Source of the DNA: Siphonodentalium dalli
Taxonomy: Eukaryota; Mollusca; Scaphopoda; Gadilida; Siphonodentaliidae
Direction: 5' to 3'
Assembly (NCBI GenBank): GCA_032622095.1
Contig: CP136061.1
Location: 190,654,369-190,718,368 of the forward strand
Length of the DNA stretch: 64,000 bases
Shown piece by piece: positions 61,801 through 62,128 of the stretch. How positions within the stretch are numbered: the first letter of the stretch is position 1; the number at the start of each line of letters is the position of its first letter. The notes beneath the pieces are model-generated. The model saw nothing but the letters and a program-made list of their open reading frames with translations, did not search any database and had not been told where the DNA came from. The position numbers were made by a program, and so were the translations under genes.

Positions 61801-62128
61801 ATCAATCACAACTTATAATATTAAGTTTGTCGTCTGTTGTAAATCATGGGTTTATAAATTATTTATATAAGGCCAAATAAAAAAATATTATTTGAGTCTC
61901 AGACACCTCCGCATTGAAATAAATGGCCCGCATTAGACGTTTTTATTTAGATTTTTTATATTGCGAGAAAAAAAAAGTACAATTTAAGTGAGTACAGCAG
62001 CAGATATATATTTTGTGAGTAAGCAGATAATATATAAAATCTTTATTTTCTTTAAATGATACATTTAATACAATTCAATTTTCTTTCCAGTTCCCAGCAC
62101 TCTAGACTGTCTTGAACTAATATATAAG
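6425..62128 (+). CDS. TUBGCP6: Gamma-tubulin complex component 6 homolog, internal part, 11 exons
   Basis: GCP6 is a subunit of the gamma-tubulin ring complex, which nucleates microtubules at centrosomes and other organising centres. The frame is joined from 6425-6567, 7947-8038, 21631-21719, 24836-24951, 26481-26667, 31190-32375, 42129-42212, 45379-45538, 59546-59687, 60441-60597 and 62091-62128 (2394 bp, 798 codons), all GT-AG with matching phases and no stop. Identity rests on exons 9-11, where VDYF, ELKVESHFESL, LLMGDGDFAQ and LDCLELIYK follow the order known in vertebrate GCP6, and on exon 1 and exon 5 blocks. Residues 1-48 are the end of the GRIP1 part, 49-209 are charged coiled coil, 210-632 are a repeat-rich linker and 686-798 re-enter the conserved Spc97/Spc98 core. 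Start and stop codons are outside the window. Introns range from 753 bp to 14.0 kb. Family assignment is from recalled family features, not from a search. Confidence 0.94.
7193..7672. mobile_element. TTAA-flanked MITE (piggyBac-like) in intron a-b
   Basis: TTAA at 7189 and 7673 flank an element with ends AGGCCCACTTAATTTTCGA and TCGAAAATTAAGTGAGCCT. TTAA duplication is typical of piggyBac and Kolobok elements. Inside, GGGGAATAACTCTATAT at about 7393 pairs with ATATAGAGTTATTCCCC at about 7417 in a strong hairpin. No coding capacity. Confidence 0.75.
7947..8038 (+). CDS. TUBGCP6: TUBGCP6 exon b: start of coiled coil
   Basis: The acceptor is TGTCTCACCAG and the donor is CAAG|GTACAG. The exon is 92 bp; its first base completes an Arg codon with exon a. 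It encodes a Lys/Gln/Glu-rich helix starting KQKQEDEQRSQQQRLAKA, typical of the charged coiled-coil region that follows GRIP1 in GCP6. The donor is unusual: from intron position +2 onward it is supplied by a hairpin MITE whose TA target site starts at 8040. It was too short to stand out as an open frame, and phase continuity with both neighbours is the main support. Confidence 0.9.
8042..8254. mobile_element. 213-bp hairpin MITE (mariner type) at TUBGCP6 exon b donor
   Basis: CAGTAATGCCCTAAATAATC at the left is mirrored by GGGCATTACTG at the right, both bounded by TA (8040-8041 and 8255-8256), the Tc1/mariner target. Almost the whole element is an inverted repeat around a small loop near 8147. 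The left TA provides the T of the GT splice donor of exon b. Copies of the same family lie at 41,867-42,079 (also 213 bp) and 42,234-42,430. Confidence 0.92.
8576..8880. repeat. Dispersed repeat with CGGCGGGTATATAG start
   Basis: A small hairpin CCCCGACTTTAAAGTCGG is followed by CGGGTATATAGTCAACGTC and GTCCGTACGTACAAACATTT. The block CAACCGCTGGGCAGATTTAG occurs twice (8658 and 8830), followed by CTGATATTTGGTATGGTGAT. A related copy begins near 53,015. Confidence 0.7.
9527..10048 (+). other. Open frame of 173 codons, origin unknown
   Basis: This is one of the longer open frames in intron b-c but has no motif I recognise. The central part (9580-9860) is GC-richer than its surroundings and resembles the compositional style of repeat G. 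Codon pattern and the lack of flanking splice logic for TUBGCP6 argue against a host exon. It is listed as a probable degenerate repeat. Confidence 0.25.
10215..10856. repeat. Dispersed repeat with GTCCGTCC microsatellite
   Basis: It starts TACCCCCACTTTCGAAGAAA, continues with GGGGGGTATACTGGATTGAC and a TCCGTCCG-rich stretch (10,259-10,358), and repeats CAATAATTTTT(G/T)GTAT blocks preceded by ATGAACC(A/G)ATTT at about 10,380, 10,540 and 10,685. It ends near GCTAGCACTCGAGTGCACAC. The same start reappears in truncated form at 15,720 and 16,252. Confidence 0.65.
10861..12290. other. Intron sequence, nothing identified
   Basis: Open frames here (for example 11,146-11,532) carry no recognisable domain and no splice-site logic. 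The GC-richer stretch 11,400-11,560 may be repeat-derived. A short TTCTTCTTCTTCTTC run lies at 12,110. Confidence 0.4.
12297..12923 (-). pseudogene. C-terminal end of a non-LTR retrotransposon ORF2
   Basis: The minus-strand frame includes FNWLNELAPSYPSLQFLC, then RLSIKLRLLFNTYSLEANRQ, then CKLCGKEPESLEHFILKC. The last is the CxxC-x7-H-x4-C zinc knuckle found after the RT domain in many LINE ORF2 proteins. No RT or endonuclease motifs are joined to it: the upstream frame is lost at about 12,850, with a possible continuation at 12,800-13,051. It ends in a stop at 12,297, so the true C-terminus is kept while the rest is gone. Confidence 0.7.
13357..13588. repeat. Recent two-copy tandem duplication
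   Basis: GTTTCAATGCCAGAAAA starts at 13,357 and again at 13,466. The following AATTCGATGCCAAGGTTATT through AAGTGTTGACAGTTTG is essentially identical in both copies, while the second copy has about 13 extra bases near its start. High identity points to a recent event. Confidence 0.9.
13697..14330. repeat. Dispersed repeat S (CACTCCTCGTCCGTC), copy 1
   Basis: CTCCGGTGGAGCTATAGTCA and CACTCCTCGTCCGTCGTCC lead into a GTCCGTCTGTC microsatellite (13,747-13,800), then internal units with CATATTTGGTGTG(T/G)ATGTTCC, CAGATTTGTTCAAATG and GGGCCATAACTC repeated about every 150 bp. Copies lie at 16,258-16,640 and 16,755-17,275. Confidence 0.75.
14760..16170. repeat. Cluster of short inverted repeats (GAGGTCCCCAGAGGGTG family)
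   Basis: CAGAATGAGGTCCCCAGAGG or a variant occurs at about 14,783, 15,248, 15,772 and 16,060, and its reverse complement ACCCTTTGGGGACCTCATTC at about 16,130. Each is followed by GTGAATTTAGTG(T/A)TGCTA and, on the far side, by GCTAGCATCACCAAAT. Copies at 14,785 and 15,250 are about 460 bp apart in direct order. Another copy is at 33,240-33,345. They look like a MITE family in nested or tandem copies. Confidence 0.65.
16258..17275. repeat. Dispersed repeat S, copies 2 and 3
   Basis: Two further partial copies of the family seen at 13,697. The first starts after GGGGGGTATATTGGATTG at 16,255; the second starts at GGCGGAGCTATAGTCATCAC near 16,754. Both carry the TTCATATTTGGTGTGGATGT and GGGCCATAACTC blocks. 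Confidence 0.7.
17281..17960. other. Intron sequence, nothing identified
   Basis: AT-rich sequence without open frames or repeats that recur in the window. Confidence 0.4.
17963..18692 (+). repeat. Dispersed repeat G relic, copy 2
   Basis: Frames at 17,963-18,364 and 18,423-18,692 encode Pro/Gly/Ser-rich peptides. The second contains PCPWAWNSGYWPPSDQQQ, similar to NWDSGYQPFA at 5.5 kb, and ends in an acidic DGDRDQDEL. A diverged copy at 27,350-27,640 keeps the order CCTGCTGGGTTTGGGCTGG, CAGCCAGT and GGTTTGAATCCTAATG. Probably a retroelement Gag relic; not confirmed. Confidence 0.45.
18700..20140. other. Probable continuation of the repeat G element, unidentified
   Basis: GC content and style match the preceding segment, with GGGCGACACAGCGAATCC and GGGCAACATATTAATAAC stretches, but no protein motif is recognisable. 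Confidence 0.3.
20145..20420. repeat. Dispersed repeat (GATCATCACCAAACTT), copy 1
   Basis: GATCTTCGGGAAGACCACAAGATGG begins a segment with CCTCATCCGATCATCACCAAAC and GCGGCCATATTGGATTTTAC. Similar segments occur at 22,270-22,600 and 41,270-41,400. Confidence 0.65.
20425..21630. other. Intron sequence, nothing identified
   Basis: AT-rich sequence up to the exon c acceptor; no open frame of note. Confidence 0.4.
21631..21719 (+). CDS. TUBGCP6: TUBGCP6 exon c: coiled coil
   Basis: The acceptor is TTTCTATTTCAG and the donor CAG|GTAATA. The exon is 89 bp; its first two bases complete an Ala codon and it ends on a codon boundary. The peptide contains AKIDETLSAQKQKKQQ followed by LDRLKEQMNEDLQ, a heptad-like charged helix. 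The pattern LKEQ near the end of this helix is also seen in vertebrate GCP6. It lies 13.6 kb downstream of exon b. Confidence 0.9.
22270..22602. repeat. Dispersed repeat (GATCATCACCAAACTT), copies 2 and 3
   Basis: Two head-to-tail units, each with GACTAAATCCTTC(A/G)G, CCAATC or CGATCATCACCAAACTT and GCCATCTTGGATTT. It abuts the TTAA element that begins at 22,607. Confidence 0.65.
22607..23623. mobile_element. 1-kb TTAA-flanked element with internal tandem repeats
   Basis: TTAA at 22,603 and 23,624 flank ends CTCTTTCACTGCC and GGCAGTGAAAAAG. Inside, a unit of about 200 bp is repeated about four times, marked by GCCATCTTGTTTTGTG at about 22,808, 22,985, 23,208 and 23,396 and by ATACAAAAGTTATTGAGAAATA at about 22,935, 23,120, 23,345 and 23,502. 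piggyBac-like by target site only; no transposase. Confidence 0.8.
23630..24540. other. Intron sequence, nothing identified
   Basis: Contains CATTACCATTAC tracts near 23,770-23,860 and otherwise unremarkable AT-rich sequence. Confidence 0.4.
24549..24700. repeat. Diverged copies of the ATTCTCTTATATATGCG palindrome
   Basis: CATTCTCTTATATATGCG at 24,551 pairs with an imperfect GCATATCTAAGAGAATG at about 24,586, and a further half copy CTCATATATAAGAGAATG lies at 24,669. These are older relatives of the near-perfect palindromes at 33,103, 40,569 and 40,715. Confidence 0.75.
24836..24951 (+). CDS. TUBGCP6: TUBGCP6 exon d: coiled coil
   Basis: The acceptor is CATATTATAG and the donor GGCTAA|GTATGC. 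The exon is 116 bp, starts in phase 0 and leaves two bases. The peptide runs RRAGDVVAEKKSDKEFIDK then VTRREEALDTKEAELEEQAK, ending with the alternating Glu/Leu pattern of a coiled coil. A GC donor three codons earlier (CAG|GCTAAG) is possible but breaks the phase to the next exon, so the GT donor is preferred. Confidence 0.88.
25150..25732. repeat. Dispersed repeat with TCCGTTGGAGGA start
   Basis: TCCTCCAACATTCCGTTGGAGGA forms a terminal hairpin at 25,164. Two internal units follow, each with ATTCCGT(A/C)ATTTTC, AACTCGG(C/G)(A/T)ACA and ACCTGCGATTTTGAGTT. Confidence 0.6.
25738..25950. repeat. Near-perfect 210-bp inverted repeat
   Basis: GAAATATATTTTGTCCGAGT at 25,744 and ACTCGGACAAAATATATTTC at 25,928 are the outer ends of a palindrome whose centre is TTTTGATTTAATTAAA near 25,845. 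The inner arms carry CATATGTCAACCAGCAAGGG and its complement. It is built from the repeat just upstream and would fold into a long hairpin. Confidence 0.88.
26481..26667 (+). CDS. TUBGCP6: TUBGCP6 exon e: conserved W-R/RR helix
   Basis: The acceptor is AATATTTGCAG and the donor AAG|GTTGGT. The exon is 187 bp; its first base completes a Lys codon and it ends in phase 0. The peptide includes VTDYYAELYEEAAWKERK, then ATWRVRRGKHDEARTQHLL, then EEMKWKMWMETGAPLEDL. Vertebrate GCP6 shows the same arrangement (DHYSKLSAEA, WRIQRHRL, ARLRFLL), which makes this the best-conserved piece of the central coiled coil and strong support for the assignment. Confidence 0.93.
26947..27115. repeat. Fragment of MITE family C interior
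   Basis: TCAGTAGAAAAGGTTAACAA and GGTACGTTTATTCATGG match the reverse complement of 29,765-29,935 inside MITE C. Its terminal repeats are missing here. Confidence 0.65.
27350..27640 (+). repeat. Dispersed repeat G relic, diverged copy
   Basis: CCCTGCTGGATTTGGGCTGG, CAGTAGCCAGTGACTGCTCA and the ending GACAGACGGAGATAGGGATT follow the same order as 18,430-18,675. Frames are broken throughout. Confidence 0.5.
28398..29450 (+). mobile_element. Helentron/Helitron-like non-autonomous element
   Basis: ATATATAAAGAGCGTTCGTTTT at 28,400 and TCTATATAAAGAGCGTCG at 28,429 resemble 5' ends, and GGGCACATCAGCTAGT ending at 29,451 resembles the 3' end of Helentron-type rolling-circle elements seen in many invertebrates. 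There are no terminal inverted repeats. Inside are direct repeats of GGGAAGCGTTTGTTTTCAAT with AATGCAATGTTATCG (28,509-28,700), an A-rich tract (28,790-28,955) and a 136-bp tandem unit with GTATGTAGGCCTACTTTGAT (29,147 and 29,284). No Rep or helicase frame. Confidence 0.6.
29592..29990. mobile_element. Foldback MITE family C
   Basis: GTTTAGTGGGCAAGATATCT at 29,598, the inverted inner copy GTATCTTGCCCATTAAACT at 29,671 and the right-end copy GTTTAGTGGGCAAGATACTT at 29,931 give the same hairpin-plus-right-end layout as families A and B. AATATTTT-type inner ends lie at 29,634 and 29,988. The interior has CACCCACCCCACTCACG and GGGTTTGTTAACCCTTTCTACT. Confidence 0.7.
30000..31189. other. Intron sequence before exon f, nothing identified
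   Basis: AT-rich. A short direct repeat AATATTATAGAAA sits at 31,096-31,125, near the exon f acceptor. Confidence 0.4.
31190..32375 (+). CDS. TUBGCP6: TUBGCP6 exon f: large exon with degenerate ATKES repeats
   Basis: The acceptor is TTCTATTTTAG and the donor GTG|GTGAGT. The exon is 1186 bp, starts in phase 0 and leaves one base. It opens with ANEISAPSVPSWAEEILADK and then an acidic low-complexity stretch. From 31598 to 32260 it holds about ten 20-24-residue degenerate repeats with the core (V/K)PHIK-x(6,7)-(A/S)(T/S)KESE. Vertebrate GCP6 has tandem 27-residue repeats containing HGHVSDAS at the same place, phosphorylated by PLK4 in human; the units here are different in sequence. The frame stays open past the donor to 32458, so intron retention would add a short tail. 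The donor is preferred because its phase fits exon g. Confidence 0.93.
31598..32260 (+). repeat. Ten degenerate protein repeats (ATKES type) inside TUBGCP6
   Basis: Units can be read by eye as CKTSVKMIDSVHPSVES, PHIKLFEDASATKES, KPHIKMIGDMHASKES, KKRFADIHISVES, MKSHTERYATKES, KPHIKLSKHMSATKES and PQIMLSANHYASKES, with three weaker units between them. Spacing is 20 to 24 residues. The Ser/Thr-Lys-Glu-Ser core is followed by acidic residues, which gives potential acidophilic kinase sites; that is inference. DNA identity between units is low, so the repeats are old or under protein-level selection. Confidence 0.85.
32459..33220. mobile_element. TTAA-flanked MITE (piggyBac-like) after exon f
   Basis: TTAA at 32,455 and 33,221 flank ends CCCTTTGAGTGCCAGG and CCTGGCACTCAAAGGG. 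The 762-bp element starts 80 bp downstream of the exon f donor. It contains one 77-bp palindrome (33,103-33,174) and no transposase. Confidence 0.88.
33103..33185. repeat. 77-bp near-perfect palindrome, copy 1
   Basis: CCAATGCATTCTCTTATATA then TGCGAGGCGACC around a CTATGG centre, mirrored by TATATAAGAGAATGCATTGG and followed by CACAGGGTAT. It is nested in a TTAA element. Confidence 0.9.
33230..33345. repeat. Short inverted repeat of the GAGGTCCCCAGA family
   Basis: GGAGGTCCCCAGATCCTGAA and CCCTCTGGGAACCTCATTTT are its two ends, with GCTAGCATCACTAAATTTA inside. It starts right after the TTAA element and belongs with the cluster at 14.8-16.2 kb. Confidence 0.65.
33350..35284. other. Intron sequence, nothing identified
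   Basis: Several short open frames without motifs; no repeat recurring elsewhere in the window was noticed. Confidence 0.4.
35290..40114. mobile_element. 4825-bp element with 680-bp terminal inverted repeats and 5-bp target duplication
   Basis: The ends CACACTGACCAACCGTTTCC and its exact complement are flanked by ATATC at 35,285-35,289 and 40,115-40,119. The inverted repeats extend to about 35,969 and 39,434 with few mismatches, so the insertion is young. Each end carries repeated CCGTTGTGGTG motifs in the first 80 bp. The core has no transposase frame; it holds a nested 525-bp palindrome and another inverted pair (36,136-36,240 with 37,872-37,980). A 5-bp duplication plus CAC-start ends fits Transib-type elements; assignment is inference. 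Confidence 0.85.
37341..37865. mobile_element. Nested long-TIR MITE, TA-flanked
   Basis: TACACTCTTAGAACAAATGT at 37,341 mirrors ACATTTGTTCTAAGAGTGTA ending at 37,865. The arms extend inward some 220 bp, including CAAATTGTG- and GGCAGCTGCTTTAAA-containing parts, so most of the element folds back. TA at both ends suggests a mariner-type target. It lies in the core of the 4.8-kb element and is therefore a younger or co-mobilised insertion. Confidence 0.85.
40569..40635. repeat. 77-bp palindrome, copy 2
   Basis: CCAATGCATTCTCTTATATA, GCGAGTCGACCATAGGTCGC and TATATAAGAGAATGCATTGG. Its asymmetric centre is inverted relative to copy 3, so copies 2 and 3 are also inverted with respect to one another. 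Confidence 0.9.
40713..40790. repeat. 77-bp palindrome, copy 3
   Basis: Same arms as copy 2, with the centre GCGAGGCGACCTATGGTCGA, followed by CACAGGGTA. It is essentially identical to copy 1 at 33.1 kb. Confidence 0.9.
41270..41400. repeat. Dispersed repeat (CATCACCAAACTT), copy 4
   Basis: CCTCATCCAATCATCACCAA and AGCAACCATCTTGGATTTTA mark another partial copy of the family at 20.2 and 22.3 kb. Confidence 0.6.
41867..42079. mobile_element. 213-bp hairpin MITE (mariner type), upstream of exon g
   Basis: CAGTAATGCCCTAAGTAATC and GGGCATTACTG ends with TA at 41,865 and 42,080. It has the same length as the copy at 8042. The central loop is AAGCTTTCGGCGAGAGCTTT. It ends 49 bp before exon g. Confidence 0.93.
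42129..42212 (+). CDS. TUBGCP6: TUBGCP6 exon g: short exon between two MITEs
   Basis: The acceptor is CTTTTCTTCAG and the donor TTG|GTAAGT. The exon is 84 bp; two bases complete a Glu codon and one base is left over. The peptide contains IVARKEAIDHNWTY and PSEKFQDSFDFL. The upstream hairpin MITE ends about 50 bp before it and the next starts about 20 bp after it. The length is a multiple of three and it is bounded by introns of the same phase, so skipping it would keep the frame. Confidence 0.85.
42234..42430. mobile_element. 197-bp hairpin MITE (mariner type), downstream of exon g
   Basis: CTGTAATGTCCTAAGTAATC and GAGCATTACTG ends with TA at 42,232 and 42,431. The loop region is shorter by about 16 bp than in the other copies. 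It starts 21 bp after the exon g donor. Same family as 8042 and 41,867. Confidence 0.92.
42435..45378. other. Intron g-h, nothing identified
   Basis: No open frame or repeat worth calling. A GAAGCAGA-AC(G/T)TCGTTTAAAATA phrase occurs twice (42,656 and 42,872) and may mark a diverged tandem duplication. Confidence 0.4.
45379..45538 (+). CDS. TUBGCP6: TUBGCP6 exon h: linker into conserved core
   Basis: The acceptor is CTTCATACAG and the donor ACA|GTAAGT after two bases of a codon. The exon is 160 bp. The peptide runs DQMPVADLMSSLSDQLY, then GGYGDYGINSDEDVSS, then LALSDILRKSIKQPLLTQ. The end matches the LPVLxKRSIxxPL block that immediately precedes the conserved core in vertebrate GCP6. This fixes the next exon as the one at 59546, 14 kb downstream. 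Confidence 0.9.
45815..45985. mobile_element. Partial MITE family B, reversed
   Basis: ATCTCCGTCAAATATATCTTGG through TCAGGTAAGAATTC is the reverse complement of two parts of the MITE at 59,123-59,533, including the terminal CAGTGTCCAAGATATA and the interior CTTACCTGACAATCGCTTC. It contains a splice-like AG...GT pair that mimics an exon (see rejected items). Confidence 0.75.
45986..46886. other. Intron sequence, possible hAT end
   Basis: Open frames at 45,974-46,444 and 46,347-46,628 carry no motif. GGGGTGCCACGATTAATCG at 46,565 resembles the end of some hAT elements, but no matching second end was found. Confidence 0.3.
46887..47080. mobile_element. MITE family A, partial reversed copy
   Basis: TTTCCGCTAAAGGAAGCCG and CACACTGAACTATATGGATA, followed by AACCATAGTAGAAAAGGGGT and GGTCGCCTACGGTACCTCGC, are the reverse complement of the right part of the copy at 55,630-56,010. 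Similarity stops near CTGAATACGCCAGTTTATT. Confidence 0.8.
47085..48790. other. Intron sequence, nothing identified
   Basis: AT-rich; short frames without motifs. A GC-richer block around 48,490-48,790 has a minus-strand frame with no recognised domain. A 12-G run lies at 48,402. Confidence 0.35.
48797..50014 (-). mobile_element. hAT element with 8-bp target duplication
   Basis: The ends CAGTGTTCGCCCTGG and CAGGGCGAACACTG are flanked by CAAGTAAC at 48,789-48,796 and 50,015-50,022. CAGNG-type ends and an 8-bp duplication define the hAT superfamily. TTTAGCCAC motifs repeat at both ends (48,828-48,890 and 49,935-49,965), probably transposase-binding subterminal repeats. At 1218 bp it is too short for a full transposase and keeps only the small minus-strand frame at 49,009-49,368. 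Confidence 0.93.
49009..49368 (-). CDS. Small protein of the hAT element, transposase N-terminal remnant
   Basis: The 119-codon minus-strand frame starts with a basic stretch MNRKRKLDF and has KVKKLTDFFGKSRNVD, then a Ser/Thr-rich middle and ends FELAFRKWKDVKSRRIF. A Lys-rich N-terminus with a (I/L)xxFF motif is common at the start of hAT transposases and PCNA-binding proteins. No BED finger or catalytic residues are present. It may be a truncated transposase or an accessory DNA-binding frame; function unknown. Confidence 0.4.
   Translation of the reverse strand: MNRKRKLDFGTSQNDQPCKVKKLTDFFGKSRNVDIVDKPSKPTTVCSDVIEIPCDTNVNNAPNNIGQYNSARTPDKQLFSPKRAFMKISIEGPPIDQFDFELAFRKWKDVKSRRIFNSV
50100..50950. 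other. Unidentified GC-richer repeat-like sequence
   Basis: Contains AGACGCAGGCAAGGGACCAC and CCATGGCACAGATGCCCGAT. The frame 50,367-50,564 shows no domain. Composition resembles repeat G regions. Confidence 0.3.
50955..51290. repeat. Dispersed repeat with CAGGGGGGGGTCTG, forward copy
   Basis: CTCTCAGGTGCCTAGTGG near 50,953, then ACTCGTACCAGGGGGGGGTC at 51,098 and a G/C-tract region. The reverse complement of this order appears at 53,940-54,165 (GACCCCCCCCTGCTCGTACC and GGCACCTGAGAGTAGCGG). Confidence 0.6.
51552..52917. mobile_element. hAT element with TAGTGATGTA ends, 8-bp target duplication
   Basis: TAGTGATGTAACGATAC and GGTACATCACTA ends are flanked by ATCAAAGA at 51,544-51,551 and 52,918-52,925. 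Subterminal regions are packed with GATAACCG and ATATCGG motifs (ACCGATATCTTGCCGATACA near 52,845). These end sequences and the 8-bp duplication are typical of hAT elements. At 1366 bp it has no transposase frame. Confidence 0.93.
53008..53310. repeat. Dispersed repeat with CGGCGGGTATATAG start, copy 2
   Basis: CCCGATATTAGTCGGCGGGT, ATATAGTTGACGTCTC and CTGTCCGTACAAACATTTTG follow the order of the copy at 8,580. Confidence 0.65.
53940..54190. repeat. Dispersed repeat with CAGGGGGGGGTCTG, reversed copy
   Basis: GACCCCCCCCTGCTCGTACC at 54,106 is the reverse complement of the motif at 51,100, with CCCTATATACGG and GGTCCA-type blocks between. Confidence 0.6.
54200..54700. repeat. Tandem repeat, about 252-bp unit, 2.2 copies
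   Basis: CATGTTCTCTG starts units at 54,200 and 54,452, each with TGGCTCCG, GGGCGCAGCTTT, GGTCTCATG and a TATATA-rich tail. GGTACCT-CAGGGACATGTG at 54,666 begins a partial third unit. Confidence 0.8.
55010..55645 (+). repeat. Dispersed repeat G, copy at 55 kb
   Basis: AATGACCTCTCCCCACCCTC and CAGCTTGGCCAGGATATTAG give the uninterrupted form of the site into which the giant palindrome inserted at 0.6-5.3 kb. The frame 55,182-55,487 includes GRYVAKAERELVSSNL and DEEQRIARFARNSELN, and TWDVASKNKGG. Function unknown; multi-copy. Confidence 0.55.
55630..56010. mobile_element. Foldback MITE family A, copy 2
   Basis: GAACGGCTTCCTTTAGCGGA, CTTAAAGAAAGCCTGAACAC and GTGTTCAGGCTTTCTTTAAG give the same three-arm layout as 5,957-6,321, with TAGGGCCCTCCCATGGCGG and CATTCCCAACCCCGCAACTC inside. 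It sits at the same position relative to repeat G as copy 1. Confidence 0.85.
56322..57720. repeat. GC-rich tandem and dispersed repeats with overlapping frames
   Basis: CTTGCTTCCTCCATTAACTT with GGTTGCTGGACATGCCTCCT occurs at 56,374 and 57,160. A unit starting CAGCCTGCGCTGCAG is tandem at 57,337 and 57,454 (117 bp) with CCTCCTCTATTTGTAGTCGC. Several frames are open on both strands at once, which points to compositional effects. No protein family recognised. Confidence 0.6.
57725..59120. other. Unidentified intron sequence with a 30-G run
   Basis: Short frames only. The uninterrupted G run is at 58,816-58,845. Confidence 0.4.
58816..58845. repeat. Homopolymer run of 30 G
   Basis: Thirty consecutive G between GAAGC and TTATCTCC. 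Such runs form G-quadruplexes and their assembled length is often unreliable. Confidence 0.95.
59123..59533. mobile_element. Foldback MITE family B, abutting exon i
   Basis: The left arm is itself a hairpin: CAGTGTCCAAGATATATTTG at 59,139 pairs with ATATCTTGGACACTG at 59,206. The right end repeats CAGTGTCCAAGATATTTAT at 59,482 and AATATTTTTTTACCC-type inner ends lie at 59,168 and 59,533. The interior has GGGCCCTCCCAG and CATTCCCGCCCCGC, akin to family A. It ends 12 bp before the exon i acceptor. Confidence 0.82.
59546..59687 (+). CDS. TUBGCP6: TUBGCP6 exon i: conserved Spc97/98 core
   Basis: The acceptor is ATTTCTTTCCAG and the donor AAA|GTGAGA. The exon is 142 bp; its first base completes the Gln codon begun in exon h and it ends in phase 0. 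The peptide reads ISIVNENLVDYFRKELK, then VESHFESLQRYLLMGDGD, then FAQILSDILLEK. The blocks VDYF, E-H-E-L and LLMxDGxFAQ are diagnostic of GCP6, and the LLxGDxxF pattern is shared by all Spc97/Spc98 proteins. A MITE ends about 12 bp before the acceptor, leaving a short pyrimidine tract. Confidence 0.96.
60441..60597 (+). CDS. TUBGCP6: TUBGCP6 exon j: conserved Spc97/98 core
   Basis: The acceptor is CTCTTTGTTTCAG and the donor ATG|GTAAGG. The exon is 157 bp, phase 0 in, one base out. The peptide contains LSKNPRPQELFSPMFLNN, then ALTKAVRLSMSSDDKHAD, then NLGFALRHVPSVLNEN. It corresponds to the LNPLVLNSVLxKAL and NLSLALKYLP blocks of vertebrate GCP6. Confidence 0.95.
60840..61740 (+). repeat. 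Repeat G-related duplicated segment in intron j-k
   Basis: CCAGTGGCAGGCAGG(G/A)TGC followed by GGGAAACCAATCTTCA occurs at 60,898 and 61,640. Between them, CAGCTTGGTCAGGACCACCT and CATTTTCAGAGTAGGCCTCC match repeat G at 5.3-5.6 kb. Frames are short and Pro/Ser-rich. Confidence 0.5.
61745..62090. other. Intron sequence before exon k, nothing identified
   Basis: AT-rich; pyrimidine tract and acceptor of exon k at the end. Confidence 0.5.
62091..62128 (+). CDS. TUBGCP6: TUBGCP6 exon k: last exon in window
   Basis: The acceptor is ATTTTCTTTCCAG and the donor AAG|GTAAGC. The 38-bp exon completes a Val codon and encodes VPSTLDCLELIYK, equivalent to the LSCLELRYKV segment that leads into the gamma-tubulin-binding GRIP2 domain. 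The frame leaves on a codon boundary and the remaining exons are beyond position 64000. Confidence 0.9.
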
